Counted from the first letter of the stretch, positions 10,639 through 23,559 are shown. The stretch is DNA of 64,000 nucleotides from Massariosphaeria phaeospora (GCA_011032825.1 JAADJZ010000003.1:1488001-1552000); one strand, 5' to 3'. Translations and numbers: made by a program. The notes: generated from the sequence alone by a model not told the origin.

Positions 10639-11715
10639 TCAGAAACATCCCCATAGTTTCTTGACTCGGTGTAAATTCATTGACTTGGCAAACTGCGGGA
10701 TTTCACCTCGCAACGACGCCGCACTCTTCTCCTCATTATGATGGTCCGACAAGTCCACACGATATCGCCGCACGGAGCACGTGTCGTCGTCCAGGGTGTT
10801 CGCCTCGTAGAACCGAGGTGGAGGCGGCCCGGACACGCATCTCGGAACAACCTTTCTCAACAGTCCGCGAAGGCCGCTGTTCGCTCTATCGATATGCTCG
10901 TACTCGCGTTTCCTGGTGGTCGAGGACATCCAGTGCGTAGTCGTGTTGTCCACCGTCTCTTGACTTTGTTTCAATCTGCATCTCTCATTGACAAGAGCTG
11001 TGTCGTCTACGCCAGGCGGTGGTGCAACAGTTGGCCAAATGGAATTAGCTTGTACCGGGCCGACGACGTCCGCATGTGCGACCTTGCCGTATCCGCAGAT
11101 GGGAGAGCTCGGGGGCCCCGCGTGGTTGGTGAGGCTTTGGAAGAGGCTGCAACTGCGGAAATGAAGTGCCAGAACGTCGTCGATATCGCGGCCTGTGGTC
11201 GGAACAGTCTGGGAGCTTCTGATTCTGTAGTGTCGAGTAGGCCGGGAGGGATCGACAAAGGTGCATGAAGTCCGGCGCGACGATTGCTTCGATTCGCGGC
11301 CATGCCGGCGAGATTGTGTTGTTTGTGTTGTCGAGTTCTCTGATGAGGATTCGGCAGTCTTCCGGGGACATGGTAGCGTTGAGTTCTCCGATGAAGGTTC
11401 TGCGGTTTTCCGGCGAGATGCTGCTGGCCTGCGCCCGGCGTGTCGCTTTTCAGAGGCGGTGCGCCGGGGTTCCAGGCTGACAAGCTGCGGGGTGGTGGGC
11501 GTGTCATGCGGTGAAGTCTGCTTGGGTAGGAGCGGGCGAGTAGGAGCGGTGCTACTTGTGCACATGAAAGGGGGCGCGTTCAAGGCGAAGGACGCGTCGA
11601 GGCCGCTGTCTACCCGGCCCATGCTTGTTCCATGGGACGAAGAGGGCGGGGTGGAGGAAAGCCGTGGTGCCAGTGTGTCGAGCATTGTGGCAGAGGAGCA
11701 GAAGAGCGCGATCAT
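10639..11715 (-). CDS. Hypothetical fungal protein with N-terminal hydrophobic segment
   Basis: A 358-residue frame opens at an ATG at 11,715. The N-terminus (MIALFCSSATMLDTLAPRL, and VFFL just upstream in the same frame) is hydrophobic, so it could be a signal or membrane anchor, and a short upstream exon is possible. The middle is Ser/Thr/Arg-rich with an imperfect internal repeat (RKTAEPSSENST / RKTAESSSENST). The C-terminal half looks structured: DIDDVLALHFRSCSLFQSLTNHAG, a WMSSTTRKREYEHIDRANSGLRG block followed by LLRKVVPRC, and SVRRYRVDL. The pattern EY-x-x-IDR-x-x-x-GLRGL...P...SVRR(F/Y)R is one I associate with conserved ascomycete proteins of unknown function. Long frames also exist on the other strand, so the assignment rests on that motif. 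Confidence 0.6.
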   Translation of the reverse strand: MIALFCSSATMLDTLAPRLSSTPPSSSHGTSMGRVDSGLDASFALNAPPFMCTSSTAPTRPLLPKQTSPHDTPTTPQLVSLEPRRTASEKRHAGRRPAASRRKTAEPSSENSTLPCPRKTAESSSENSTTQTTQSRRHGRESKQSSRRTSCTFVDPSRPTRHYRIRSSQTVPTTGRDIDDVLALHFRSCSLFQSLTNHAGPPSSPICGYGKVAHADVVGPVQANSIWPTVAPPPGVDDTALVNERCRLKQSQETVDNTTTHWMSSTTRKREYEHIDRANSGLRGLLRKVVPRCVSGPPPPRFYEANTLDDDTCSVRRYRVDLSDHHNEEKSAASLRGEIPQFAKSMNLHRVKKLWGCF

Positions 11716-12259
11716 CAGAAAGAAGACTCGGGCAGTGGCCTAGCGTGCAGTTCACCGCCTCAGCATTGAGGGCGGAGATGGGAACTGGGGAACGGCAACT
11801 ATCAACAAGAGAGATGCAGGCGACGCGGGAAGTGGGCGGTCTGCAGGACAGAAGCAGGCCACGGCACGAGGCATGAAGGCATGACATGCATGGATGAGGG
11901 GCCAGGCATGACATGAGGGGCCAGGGCAGCCGGCCGCCGTCGCTTTCACATGCCCGCCACCGACGGCCGGTTCTGCAGCGGCCACTGGCATGTGCTCGCA
12001 GCTCGCAGCTCGCGTCGCCGTTTCCAGGTCGGATTGGAGGGGCAGCGCAGCCTCGTTTGCGCCTGCCCGGTCGGGTATAGCGCACAGACCGCCCACAGAC
12101 CCGTGGTGGACATATCGAAATCGTCTAGCCTTTGTAGGTACTCTGACTATCAAGCGCAGCAATCCCCTCCGCAGCGCGCTTACTAAACGCCAGGCGTAGC
12201 CACCAACTACTTGCCTGCCTCCATCGTTGCTGTTCGGAACCTGTCTCCTGTCTGACTGC
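11716..12259. other. Intergenic between two minus-strand genes
   Basis: Holds the presumed promoter of the hypothetical gene and the 3' end of the histidine kinase gene. Around 11,880-11,930 a short motif (ggcatgacatg / gcatgacatgaggggccag) is repeated three times within 50 bp. Nothing else was recognised. Confidence 0.5.
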
Positions 12260-15200
12260 TCATGGTATCACGCGTTGTGCCGTATTCGTCCTCAGTGAAC
12301 TTGGTCTTGAGCTCTTCTTCTCCCCTTCCTCCTCCACATGGTCCTTCCTCTCCGCCCCAGCAAAAGCTTCCGAGAGAGCCTCTTTGACCAGTTTGTTCGC
12401 TTCTTGCTGAAGATTCGGCAACTCGTTCCCCTCCGCCGCCTCTTTGGACATGTAGCTCTCGAGTAGCGCCTTCAGCGTTTGCGCCCGCACCGGCTTCGCG
12501 AGATAGTTGTTCATCCCGGACTCGAGGCACTTTTCCCGGTCGCCCTGGATAGCCGATGCAGTCATGGCGATGATGAGTACGTTGCGAATGTTGGCGTCCT
12601 TGTGCTGCCGAATTAGGCGTGTGGCTTCGTAGCCGTCGCAATGTGGCATTTGGACATCCATGAGAACCTATACAAGTCAGTCTGGTTAAACATTTGCTGA
12701 CAGCTCAAGTCATGACATCTCCGAGCGATAATGACCTCGGGAGGAATCAAACGGAGCTACTCACCAGATGGAATGGACGGCCATTGTTACTGGCCCGCTC
12801 AAGCGCATCGATGGTCTTGAACCCATCTAGATAGGCGTCGCACTTGAACCCAAGTCTCTGAACGAAACTGATTGCGATCCTCTGGTTGATCAGGTTGTCT
12901 TCCGCGATGCATATACGGAGGTCCTTTCTGGAGACCGTCGTCAAATCAATGCATCCTCCAGGGGACTGCTCGTGGCCGTTGTTCTCCTGGTTTGAGAACC
13001 TCGCCATTGGGTCCGGGTCTCTCTGCCGCCTCATCGCTTCGGTCTTCGGCACTTTTTGAAAACGGAGAGCGAACGAGACAGTAGTTCCGACACCGGGAGT
13101 GCTTTCCAGCCAGACTTTGCCGTTCATGACATTCTCAATCAAGGCTTTGCATATGCTGAGCCCGAGACCAGTTCCGCCATAGGATCGACTCGAAGACGAC
13201 TCAATCTGGCTAAACGGCAGGAAAAGCTTTTGCTTCTGTGCATCCGGGATCCCGATTCCCGTGTCAATAACACTGCAGGTGACGTCTATCCATTCGTCGC
13301 TCTCTTTGTCGACTATAGCTCGCACCGTGACCGAGCCCTTGGGGGTGAATTTATAGCTGTTCGACAACAAATTCATCAGAATTTGGTGTAGCCGCACCGG
13401 ATCGCCGAAGACCAAAAGTCCGGGATCCAACTCTAACTGTTCGATCGTCTTCAAGCCTCGCTCGGCGTTCGTATACGCTAGAGCACGAACAACTTCTGTG
13501 ATTGTTTCATTCAGCGACAATGGCATGGATATCACGCTCATCTTGCCAGCCTCTAGTTTCGAATAGTCAAGGAGGTCATTGATAATACTTAACAAAGTGT
13601 CTTGGTACCTTGTCAGTGGCAGCAACGCTAAGTTGAACGAATAACCATACCTGCACAGACACGTATACTGTCCGCGTATCCTTCTTGTTCTTGATTCAAC
13701 GGGCTCGCTTTCAATAGCTCGGACATGCCAATGACCCCGTTGAGGGGGGTGCGCTATTGACATATCAGCCTCCTCGGTCCGGAAACACACAGAAATCGGG
13801 GATATACGTACCAATTCATGAGACACATTAGCTAAGAACAGAGATTTAGCCTTGGCGGCTTCTTCCTTTAGCCTCATGTTGCGGATCGCAATAGCCTCTG
13901 CCTCTTTTGCTTTGTTCTCCGCAGCTCGAGCTTGCGCAAGAGCCCGCTTCTGCATCTCAAGCATTGCTTCATTACTCGCAGACACTCTCTCGACCTGCTT
14001 GAAAAGCAGCGCGTTCGCCAAGGAGATCGAGATCTGGTTGACGAGCAGCTTAAGAACGTTCGTATTCCGTTCAGTAAAGCTATAGGGGGAACTCTCCACG
14101 TAGATGGTGCCGAGAAGGCGGTCCGAGTGAATGATCGGAATGCAAATAACAGCTTTACCCTTTGGATTCCTCTTGAGATAGTTCTCACTCACATTAGAGA
14201 ACCTATCATCCTCAAGGAGATTCTGCGTCCAGACCTGCTCCTTGAAGCGTAAAACATAAAGCGTTATCTGTCTGGCAACCACGTCATCAACTGCATCCAA
14301 GGGTTGACCGCCTGGGTAGGATGTGACGTTTAGGGGAGCCCCACTATCTTCCTCGTTGGTCGCTACACACGCAATGCTCCATTCAGTCTGGTTGTCCTCT
14401 ACGACAATGCCACAAAGACTCGCACCTAAGACTAATCAATACAACTGTACTTTAAAGGCTTTTGGGACATTTCAGCTTACCAGTACTCTCAAGAATGATT
14501 TCCGCCATCTTTGACATCAACCTGTCAACTTGAAGTTCACTGGATAGTACTTGGCTGGATTCGAGTATGGAACTCAGATCTAGCATGTCCAGGCCCGCCG
14601 CGGAGAATCCACTTGAGAGATCATGTGATTGGGTGTTGGTTCTTCTCGCGTTATTGGATAGTGTCCAGTCCGAGGTGCGGTCGGCCGAGGTTTCTGCTCC
14701 CAAGAGGCGGGACTCTTGATTCTCGTTTTGTTCTAGCCTAAAAGTAGTGTTTCCTGTGTCAATTGTGATAGTCTGGACCGCAACATCAACCCTGCTGAGT
14801 GACGTAGTACCACCGATGAGCAATTCGAACTTGGTTGCGACATGATCGGCCTTACCATATGCAGACATTCGGCGATAAGTGCTTATGCAGTCTTTGATCA
14901 TGTGTCTAGCAGGGCGAAGAGCCTTCTTCCGAATCAGCCACTCGGCGTACAACTCGAACGAGTGTGCCTCATCCAGGGTAAAGTTGTTCACTTCACTGTG
15001 ATCCATGGCTATCTCATAATTCGTCAGTACCGTGGCCTGATCTCCAGCGACCTCAGCAAGTCCTGCGGCCAAAAGGGAGATCCAAGCCCTGTAGTTAACA
15101 TCCGTAACGATACAACAAGACTCTAATTTGTTCAGAGTATTGCGCACGAAGTCGAGCATCTGGAGCTGGTCGGGGTGATCAGATCGCTCCCTGATTACCA

Positions 15201-18200
15201 CCAAGTAGGCCAAAGACAGGTAGTAAAGGTTGGAATAGAAGAACCGCTGGGACCAGAGACTATCCATCATTGGCAATAACTGTTCGCCGAGTAAAATTGC
15301 CTCGTGGTGGTAGCCGTACAGAACCAAAATTGGGAGAAGGTAGCTCAGGTAGAACGTCTTAGGACGTTTGGGGTTACTAGCGGTGTTCTCGAGGAACTCG
15401 ATGTAGGCGGCCTGTGAATGCTCCTCGTCGGAGAATATGAGAGAGGGATCATCGATAGTTGTCTTTCCCTGAAGGGCTCTCGCGTACTGTTGTGCACCAA
15501 TTAGGAAGACGCCTCCTCGAAGATCACGTTGCCAATCCTTAAATTCTAACGGAGCTTCCTCGATCCAGGCTTCCAGTTCTGCCGCGTCGTGGGATGCCAT
15601 TTGCTTTGTGTGAGCCACTACGCCAAGGTTCAACAGCGAGAGGATTCTGTCACCAGCAATCATCGATGCTTCCCTTGCACCTGTTGCAGTCATGATCAGT
15701 ACATAGGTCCAAAGAGGTAACATCGAGGGGATATCTTACCAGATAGGCCACTAATCAAATGTGAAACAGGTGAAGAATAATGCTGGATGAATAATGGCAG
15801 GAGCGTCTGACCCCTCCCTCGAGTGTAGTAATCTTCGGGATACATTTCGAACATTCGGTTTGCGATCTTGCCGGTCTCGATTGCAAATTCAATCATATTG
15901 AATCGACCGCCTGCGATTGATCCTAGATGGACATACGCGAGCGCAACCTGCGATACGGTACCTCTGTGAATATGAAGACCAATCAGTTTCAGAGTAGCCT
16001 GATAGAACAATAAACTCTCTGACCAGAATGCCGCACTCAAGAGTTCGACAAAGAGAGGACCAAGTGTCATCAAGATCCGATCATCTGTCGCCGGAGGACG
16101 TGAAATTAGGGCCTCTTTGTCCATGCCTTGTAGGAGAGCGCACACCTCCTGGAATTCAGCATCACACTCCTCCCATGTGGTTGGGGGAATGGGGTTCCCT
16201 AGCAATGACAGACAATCTTTAAGGGCTTGGAATGCACCAAAGCTATCTCCTCTGATAGCATAGACGCGTGACTGCAAAATAAAAGAGCCGGCCATGTCCA
16301 CGGGGTCCTTGGCCTTTTGAAATGTGATCCGTATCAGCGTCAGAGCCTCATCATACAGGCCCTGGTGCCAGTAGCACTCGGCAGATCTGACGAAGAGCTG
16401 CAAAGTTTCTTGATATGAGACATCAGACTGGGCATCGTCCCAAGGCTCGTCCTGAAGCAAAGAGAGGCAATGGGCGTAATAGAACATACCCGTGGATCTA
16501 GCACCAGATTCGCAAGCGGTCTCCGCGGCTTGGTACAGTATATCTCTAAACGGTCTTCTTTTAGCTTCTTTAGCCTTGATCAAGTCTTTTGCGAAACATA
16601 TATGCCGGCTGCGCACATAAAGAGCTTTTGAGATTGCCAAGGATTCTTCAGGATGGACGTCTTCTGTAACTAAAGATTTCGCGATGACGAAGTGCATCAT
16701 TGGCGTGTCATATTCATCTTCAGCCATAGCACGAGCTACTACTGAATACCTATCGTGGCTAAAGCGGAATCTGTCTTCGTTATCGGCTGGCATGAGAATG
16801 TACGCTCCCAAGGCGCCGTTGAGTGCCATGACTGCGTTTTCCGTTCCGAGTAGTATTGGTAGTCCAATAATATCGTGAGGCGCATGTTCGCCGTTCAGAA
16901 GCTTTCTTATCAAACCAAAAGAAATTGTTCCTCCGAGCAATGAAGCCCAACATATGAGTTTGCGCGATGCTGGTGACAATTCATGGAGACGTCTTGATAC
17001 GAACTCCTTGTTCACTGCCGCTCCGTACTCGGGATCCTCGAATGTTTCGAAGACTTTGTCAAGATCGAAAAGCCAAGCGGCCTCCCTCCAAGAGTAGTAG
17101 ACGCAATGTTTGCGATAACACGTATCCAAAATTGATCGCAAATAAAACAAATTACCCGCTGATTTCTCCTGGACAACCGCAACTAGTGGTAGGATATATT
17201 CCTGGTCTCGGTGAAGTGTCTCAGCAACGTACTCGGCAGTTTGAGCCTCCGTGAACGGAAGTAACTCTAGCCTTGTAGCTCCCGCCAAAAGAGCTCGAAG
17301 CTCCTTTGGAAGTGAGTTTTCTTCTTGATATGTGAAGATGAGTACGATGGGAATTTTGGCTTGTATGATGTGGTGAATGAGCTCAGCGCTCTCGGCATCC
17401 GCGTTTTGAACATCCTCCAGGCTCCAGATGCATAGCTTTTGTACTGCTAGGAGTCGTAAAACATCGATAAAAACGTTCATGAATCGGGAAGACCCAGACG
17501 CACCACCGGATCTTAGCCATGCTTCAGCAGTGTGGCCCGAAGAACCACAGTGAACTGCAGGTGACGAAGCTCGTCGACGGGACCCCCTCGCCATCTCCAC
17601 ATCACGTTGTTGTGGCGTCTGTGGGGTGCTGCCAGCCGATAGGAGCCATTCAGGAAGGTCGAGGTATGTATGTAAAACCGCCCATACTCCGGTTGTCTTT
17701 AGGAAGTTTCGAAGAGTGTTGTGGAATTCTGTGCCTACGTCGGCTTCCGAGAAGATTTGCCGGAACAGCGAAGACATGAGCTTTAAGATGGGGTCGAAAG
17801 GGGCTTTCTTGGCCGAATCAAACCTAGCAGATGCAAAGTATCCACTGCTTCGTGCAGTAGTTTGTACGCTTTGCACAAGGCGTGTTTTTCCCAAGCCGGG
17901 AGCACCGCCTATCGCTATCACTTCACAGCGTGCTCTAGTGTGTCTCAACCTCGACGCTTTAGAGCTAGCCCTTACAAGTGGGCCGTTCCCGGATTGATTC
18001 GAACGTGGCAATGATAGGGAACCATCTATGCTGCTATTGGAAGGCCCTCTCGTAGGGCCTAGCTGGGGGTGCATTTCAGGACTCTCTTCTGTCATGGACC
18101 CTTCCGACGTGATAGTATTATCCTGCGATCTTTGGTGAATCATGCGCGCGTTTTCCACGAAGACAGGATTGGCGACGCTGTTCAATCGGCTATCAGAGCC

Positions 18201-19907
18201 TCTGGAACTGGTGCTATCTGAGATAATATCGTCGAGTTGCGTCGGTTCCTTTCGGCTGTCGGAGTACGATGAGTTGGAACTTAAGCTGTGCAGAGTTTTC
18301 CCAAACGGTGGCGTTCCTCGACGTCTCGATGCTGCTCGATCAATCACGCTCACGATCATCTGCCGTTCTTTCTCTCGCCCAATTTGCTTCAACGGAAGGT
18401 TAAAGAAGCAGCTGATGTCTTTCGTGCCTACCTCAAAAGACTTGAGGCCGTCACCGTCACCCTCGGACAGTAATTCGCGAATTCCCACGAGGTCAAATTT
18501 CAAACCAGACGTTGAATGATATCTCTCCTCAATATTCTTTTGCGTCATTCGCTGAATGACTGAAGACAAAACTTCTGGAATATCCATTCGCTTCGAAGAC
18601 ACTGGTGGAATCCTTCTGTTTAACACGTTCTGCATGACATCTAATGGATTGCTGCCTTCAAATGGAGTCTCGCCGCAGAGCATCGAGTAAAATAGAACAC
18701 CCAGGCTGTAGATATCAGTTCGGCTAACAACTGGTCAGTCAAAAACACACTTCGCTGCAGCACGGCTTCTCCAAGCGCACGTATATCTTCGGGTACCCTC
18801 CCACCTACTGAATTGACATAACCTCTTAGGCCTGAGCAAAATAGGCCGCATATCCTTGACTGCATACGGTTTCGAGGACTAGTGACCAACAAGGTAGAGT
18901 TCGGGACGTACCTGTCAGGCTCAGCGGGCATGCGACCTGTCTGCTCAGGAGCAATAAAGGAGAGTTTCAACTCGATGCCAACTTCTTTAGTCAGCGTAGT
19001 CCAGCCCGCGGACGTAAGCCCATTTTCAAAAGACCTAGCTCCGCTTCCGAAATTGATCATTTTCACGACGCCGCCCTCGGCGAAATGGAAAGCGTCACCC
19101 CTCAGTTCGCCATGCACAAGTTCGTGACCATGGTGCAATATCTCCAAACACTCAGTCGCACCAACTGCAAAATCTAAAAAGGTGAGCAGAGGTATTCCAT
19201 GCGTGGGCTGAAATGGCGCAAATTGCCACTTGTTTTCGTGGCTGACGACACTGTAAGCATTGGGTCCAAACTGGACGATTTCGCGCAGGTAGTTGGGCCC
19301 CGGCGCTTCAAAGATACTAGCAACCAATGCCTCCGTGTCCCCCGGTTTCATGGGTAGCCTTAGGAATTCGATGGGTCGGACGAAATGGCGACATTCGGGA
19401 TCGGAGCGGCCGACAATGAGCTGAACATGGTGAGCGAAGATGCGGTGATAGCCATGCCGATGCTTACCTTGGAGAGCTGGAACTCTCGCTCTAAGCGTAG
19501 AGCGTGGGTAGAGACGCGGCATACTACCGGACGATCTCGCGGCACGTCGGTCGCGTGCGTGTGGCTAGCAATGGCACTGGCACTGCTGCCGGAGGACTTG
19601 TGGCTTCGGGCGAGCACTGGTCTGCTCGAGTCGGGAGAGCGCGAGGAGGATGCGGGAGTGGTGGCGCTGTGGCCTCTGGAGAGGGGGCGCGCGCGCGTGG
19701 CCTTTTGCACGCCGAAAAAGTGCCAGTTGTCGTAGGACTATGGGAAGTCAATGCATTGTCATGGGGCGTACGGAGCACAGCGATGCGACTGACTGAGTGG
19801 AACGGCTCGATTTCCGTGTCCCAGACGTAGTCGGTCAGCTCGAGCAAGCGCGCCAGGATGCGCTGGAAGCGCGCCCCTCGACCGGAGTCGTCGGCGGGAG
19901 CAGCCAT
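12260..19907 (-). CDS. Group X hybrid histidine kinase with N-terminal kinase-like domain (Chk1/Mak2-type), nine exons, ~2,345 aa
   Basis: Exons (5' to 3'): 19907-19794, 19737-19468, 19420-18912, 18723-15740, 15680-14481, 14425-13812, 13753-13651, 13600-12765, 12667-12260. Introns are 47-188 bp, the sum is 7,038 nt and all phases agree. Domains in order: protein-kinase-like domain (~130-420) with VHGELRGDAFHF and INFGSG in place of HRD and DFG, so probably a pseudokinase; AAA-type ATPase/STAND region with Walker A GGAPGLGKT near 575; a long helical TPR-like stretch; GAF (~1,715-1,870); coiled coil; HisKA with the phospho-acceptor His in NVSHELRTPLNG at ~1,895; HATPase with DTGIGIP and GGTGLGLSI; and a C-terminal receiver with IAEDN, phospho-Asp in VLMDVQMP (~2,214) and the AKPV lysine. 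This is the layout of Candida Chk1 and fission yeast Mak2/Mak3, which pass peroxide and other stress signals through the HPt phosphorelay. The exon 1-2 join (EPFHS-SYDNWHF) is the least certain. Confidence 0.93.
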
Positions 19908-20602
19908 GGTGTCTGTTCGGCAATTCAGACCATGCTGGTGTGCGGCCGGGGGGTTGCAGCGGGGCGCGGGGGCGGTGGGCGGCTGTTGCGTCTGCGTGTG
20001 CGTGTGCGTGTGCGCGGGGGCATTCGGGCGCGGGACGACGACGAAGGGGCGGATGGGCGGTGGGCGGTGGGCGGTGGTGGTTGCGAGTTGGGCATGCGCG
20101 AGCAGTCGGGATGGCGGGCGGCAGGTGCAGCCCTGTGCAGGTGCAGGTGCAGGTGCTGACTGGGCATCGTCGAGTCTCGAGTCTGGCAGTGCAGTTCCGT
20201 TGGAGGCGGGCTGAGTCAGCACCGACAGTGGCTGCAGCTGCAACTTCAACATGCAGCGGAGCGGGTTGCTTCGCTGCCGGCACCACTACCCGCCTACTGG
20301 CTCGTCGCGCTACCCTACAACTGTCCTCTGTCCATGAGCAATCCGTGAGTGCGCTGCACGCGTTGAGCCCGTCGCTTGCCCTCTGCGCCGTCCCCGCCGT
20401 CCACCCGTCATTTGTCACTCCTCACCCCCCCCCCCCCCCGAGGCGCCTTCGGCTTGCCTTGCCCTCGCCATCCACCGACATTCACGGCCACACCTTGTTC
20501 GCGCAAACCGCTAGACACGACCGAGGGTGGCATCGCTAGCCGCGCGCACCACACAGCTCTCCAGACAAGGCCGTCTGCGGCCTGTGCCTCCAATGCTGGG
20601 CA
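19908..20602. promoter_or_regulatory. Divergent promoter region with C15 tract and GTGTGC repeats
   Basis: About 695 bp between the divergently transcribed histidine kinase and ankyrin-DIL genes, so both promoters lie here. It contains an uninterrupted run of 15 C at 20,425-20,439, an alternating GTGTGC stretch near 19,997-20,018, GGGCGGTGGGCGGTGG-type G-rich repeats near 20,050-20,080, and GTGCAG-type short repeats near 20,130-20,155. The G/C-rich low-complexity sequence could affect nucleosome placement. No defined factor site is claimed. Confidence 0.5.
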
Positions 20603-23119
20603 ATGGCCGCCCCGCCTCCAGACCCTGCCGGTGCCTTGACCGGCGACGCGCCGAAACCGCGGCAGCTTCCAGCAGACCTGCCGACTTCGCTGGACGACCG
20701 CCGGGCGGTCCACACCATGGCAGAAGAGACGGAGCTCTACGACGCGTGGCAGGGTGAGTGGTCTAGGCAGACCCGAGTGGCAATGATGCAGCGAGCTGAT
20801 AGCACGAGTAGGGCAGTCGCAGTTCCTCACAACACCCATGCCGGCCCAGCCGCTCGCCTTCAACCTATCCCTTGACGATGCCAGCTTCGGCGATGAAGAC
20901 ATGCAGCACCTGGAGGACAGCGATAGCCGGCTGGTCCAGATGCTCGCCCACCAGGCCCGGCTGAAGAATGACAATGCTGGCGACGAAGCCAAAGTCGTCG
21001 CCGACGACAAGCTGTCCCCAGAGGAGAAACGGGAGGCGCTCCAGGGCTTGTTTACCCTGGCGGCCTCGAATGGCGAGCTCGAGCGGGTGAAGCGACTGCT
21101 CGAGGGAAAGGCCAACGAGTACATCGACCTCAACGCTGTGGATGCCGAAGGGACCCCTCCACTCGTCTACGCGAGCTGCTTTGGGCACGAAGCCGTGGCG
21201 GGCACCCTGATACAAGAGGGGGCTACTGTGGATGTGCAGGACAAGAACCGCTGGACTCCGCTCATGTGGGCTATGACAAACAGGCACAAGGGTATCGTGA
21301 AACTCCTCCTCGACCACGGAGCCTCTACCGAAGTCAAATCATTGGGCGGCAGAACAGCGTTCGATTTTGTTGAGCCGAACAGTGAAATCTCCGACTATCT
21401 GCACGAAAGCGGCTATTCAATCGGCAACGCCGGCGTGGCAGACGACTTCTACAGTTCTGGCTTCTCGCAGGATCGCTTTGAGCAGGAGATGCAGGAGAAT
21501 GATATGAAACGCCGCATGATGATGGAGAGCGCTTTCAATCTCGAAGTTGATATCGGGAACTTGGGCCTTGATGAGCAGCCCGAGGTGGGTTATCCTCCGA
21601 TCCTGGGCTAACTATGCTAATCATGTAGTCGCCTGAAGAACCAGAGGAAGAACCAGAGTTCGTCTGGGACAAGTGTCTAAATGATCAAATGTTCGTTTTC
21701 CAGGAGAGCGAACTAGATCGCATACTCGATATCATAATCACGAATATGACGCCGCAACGGTCCCCTTCGCAGAAACCCGTTCCTGCAAATATCCTCTTTC
21801 TCAGCGCCCGATATGCACACTATCACTCGAGCGCGGAGCTTTTGGAGACGCTGCTCCTCTCCGCTATGAACAAGGTCAACGACGTCGTAGAAAAGCACCA
21901 GTGGGATATGACAGTCTTAGCCTTCTGGATGTCCAATGCGACCTTACTGCTCCACTATCTAAAGAAAGACGCCGGGCTTGCCATGGCTACCACAGAGTTC
22001 CAGCTACAGATGACGGAACTAATCAACGAGATATTCATTCTTATTATCCGCGATGCAGAGCGCAGGATGGACAAATGCTTGGACGTAGCTATGCTGGAGC
22101 ACGAGACGATTCCCGGATTCGAGGACGTTCAGTTTCAGCATGAATGGAAGATTTTTCGAAGTAAGACCAAAGTAAAGGCGCCCGAGCCTATTGAAAAACG
22201 CTTTCGTCCCCCTTCACCGAAACGAAGAGCGCAGCCGTCGCCCAGAAACGTCACTTCTCTTCTTTCATCGACGCTGTTCGTCCTCGAGCTCTATGATATA
22301 CATTCCGTAATTGCCGCTCAAATTCTTTCTCAGTTGGTCTATTGGCTCTCTGCTGAGCTGTTTAACCGCGTTATGTCGAATCGAAAATATCTGGCTCGTA
22401 CGAAGGCTATGCAGATAAGAATGAATGTTTCAGCGCTTGAAGATTGGGCCCGGTCGAACAATCGCCAGCCAGAACATTATGAGAAAGGCTCGACGACAAC
22501 CACTGGCGAGAATACTGTGGAGTCAGCCAAGCGCCACCTTGGGCCCGTGGTGCAACTCCTACAATGGTTGCAATGCTTTTCCTCGCTCGGCGAGGATTTG
22601 GAGTCACTCGTGGGTACATTACAGCAATTACCTCGACTGACACCCCAGCAGCTATTGCATGCTGCAAAATATTACCGCCCTGAAGTTGGCGAGAAGGGCC
22701 TCTCAAAAAGCGCTTCAAAGTATATAACGCATTTGCAAAAAGCTGTCGTGGAACGTAAAGCCGCAAGAACGAAGTCGCCCAACCCGCAGCATAGGCCCCA
22801 AGACTCAGCTCCATCAACACCCCTTAAGTCGGCACCACTGCCCGCCACTTCCTTGTCTCCTGCGCCGTCAAGGCCGTCTGAAGAAGAACAGGACGACGCC
22901 CCGGATGACCTTCTCCTCGACCCCTCGTACATGCTACCCTTTTCCCTACCAACCTCAACCGACATGTTGATCAGTTACGGTGCCGGGTTTGGTGGGATGG
23001 ACAAGGAGCGGGAACGAAAGTACATCCCAACCGTGCCACCCGAGTTCCTTACCAAACTAGATTTGAGTAGCAGTAAGAATGGAGGAAGTGTGTATGATGA
23101 TACTAGGTGGGCGGGGTGA
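20603..23119 (+). CDS. Ankyrin-repeat and DIL (dilute) domain protein (three exons, 804 aa)
   Basis: Exons 20603-20753, 20812-21584 and 21629-23119; introns of 58 and 44 bp carry CTGAT and GCTAAT branch-like sites. Residues ~110-250 hold ankyrin repeats (TPPLVYASCFGHEAVAGTLI, TPLMWAMTNRHKGIVKLLLDHGA). After an acidic linker (SPEEPEEEPEFVWDKCL), residues ~320-640 form a DIL domain as found in class V myosin tails and afadin: NKVNDVVEKHQWDMTVLAFW, SNATLLLHYLKKDAGL, LLSSTLFVLELYDIHSVIAA and QLVYWLSAELFNRVM. The last ~120 residues are Pro/Ser-rich and disordered, ending VPPEFLTKLDL. Ankyrin-DIL proteins without a motor are typical of fungi; a cargo- or cortex-linked cytoskeletal role is inferred. 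Start at 20,603 is the first in-frame ATG; a later Met (MAEETELYDAWQ) is possible. Confidence 0.9.
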
Positions 23120-23433
23120 AGCATTTGTTTTACTACACTACCCTACACAGTCTACCAGTACCCCATCAGCGATCCGGATCTATTTTGCAGAAGAATGGTG
23201 GCAGTTTCCAAGATCGGTCTGAAAGGGGATGGTCGACCAACACGGATGTACACACGGGGCAACAGCGCAGCGAAGGCCATGGTCCCTGCACCACCCGTGT
23301 CGTTCTTTTGTCGGCCGTAACAGTGGCGTGCGGCACACCCCTAGCGTAAGAGACTGTAGCACGATCTACAAGGACGCATTTATCTCTATGAAATTCTTCT
23401 GTGTCTGCCATGCTAGGCAATGCCTGGTAGAGC
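23120..23433. other. Intergenic between ankyrin-DIL gene and Tc1-like element
   Basis: A 314-bp stretch likely holding the 3' untranslated region of the ankyrin-DIL gene. Nothing else was seen. Confidence 0.5.
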
Positions 23434-23435
23434 TA

Positions 23436-23476
23436 CGAGGAGCTCGTTTTTAGTGTGTCCTAAGCGAAACTTGGCA
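23436..23476. repeat. Left terminal inverted repeat of Tc1-like element
   Basis: 41 bp starting CGAGGAGCTCG directly after the TA target; pairs with 25,108-25,149 over its whole length apart from one A indel. Confidence 0.93.
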
Positions 23477-23559
23477 ACCGTCCGAACTCATCTCAAATAT
23501 CACCACCATATATTCAAAGCAACTCAACTTTATCAATACGCACCCAAAATTCACGAATA

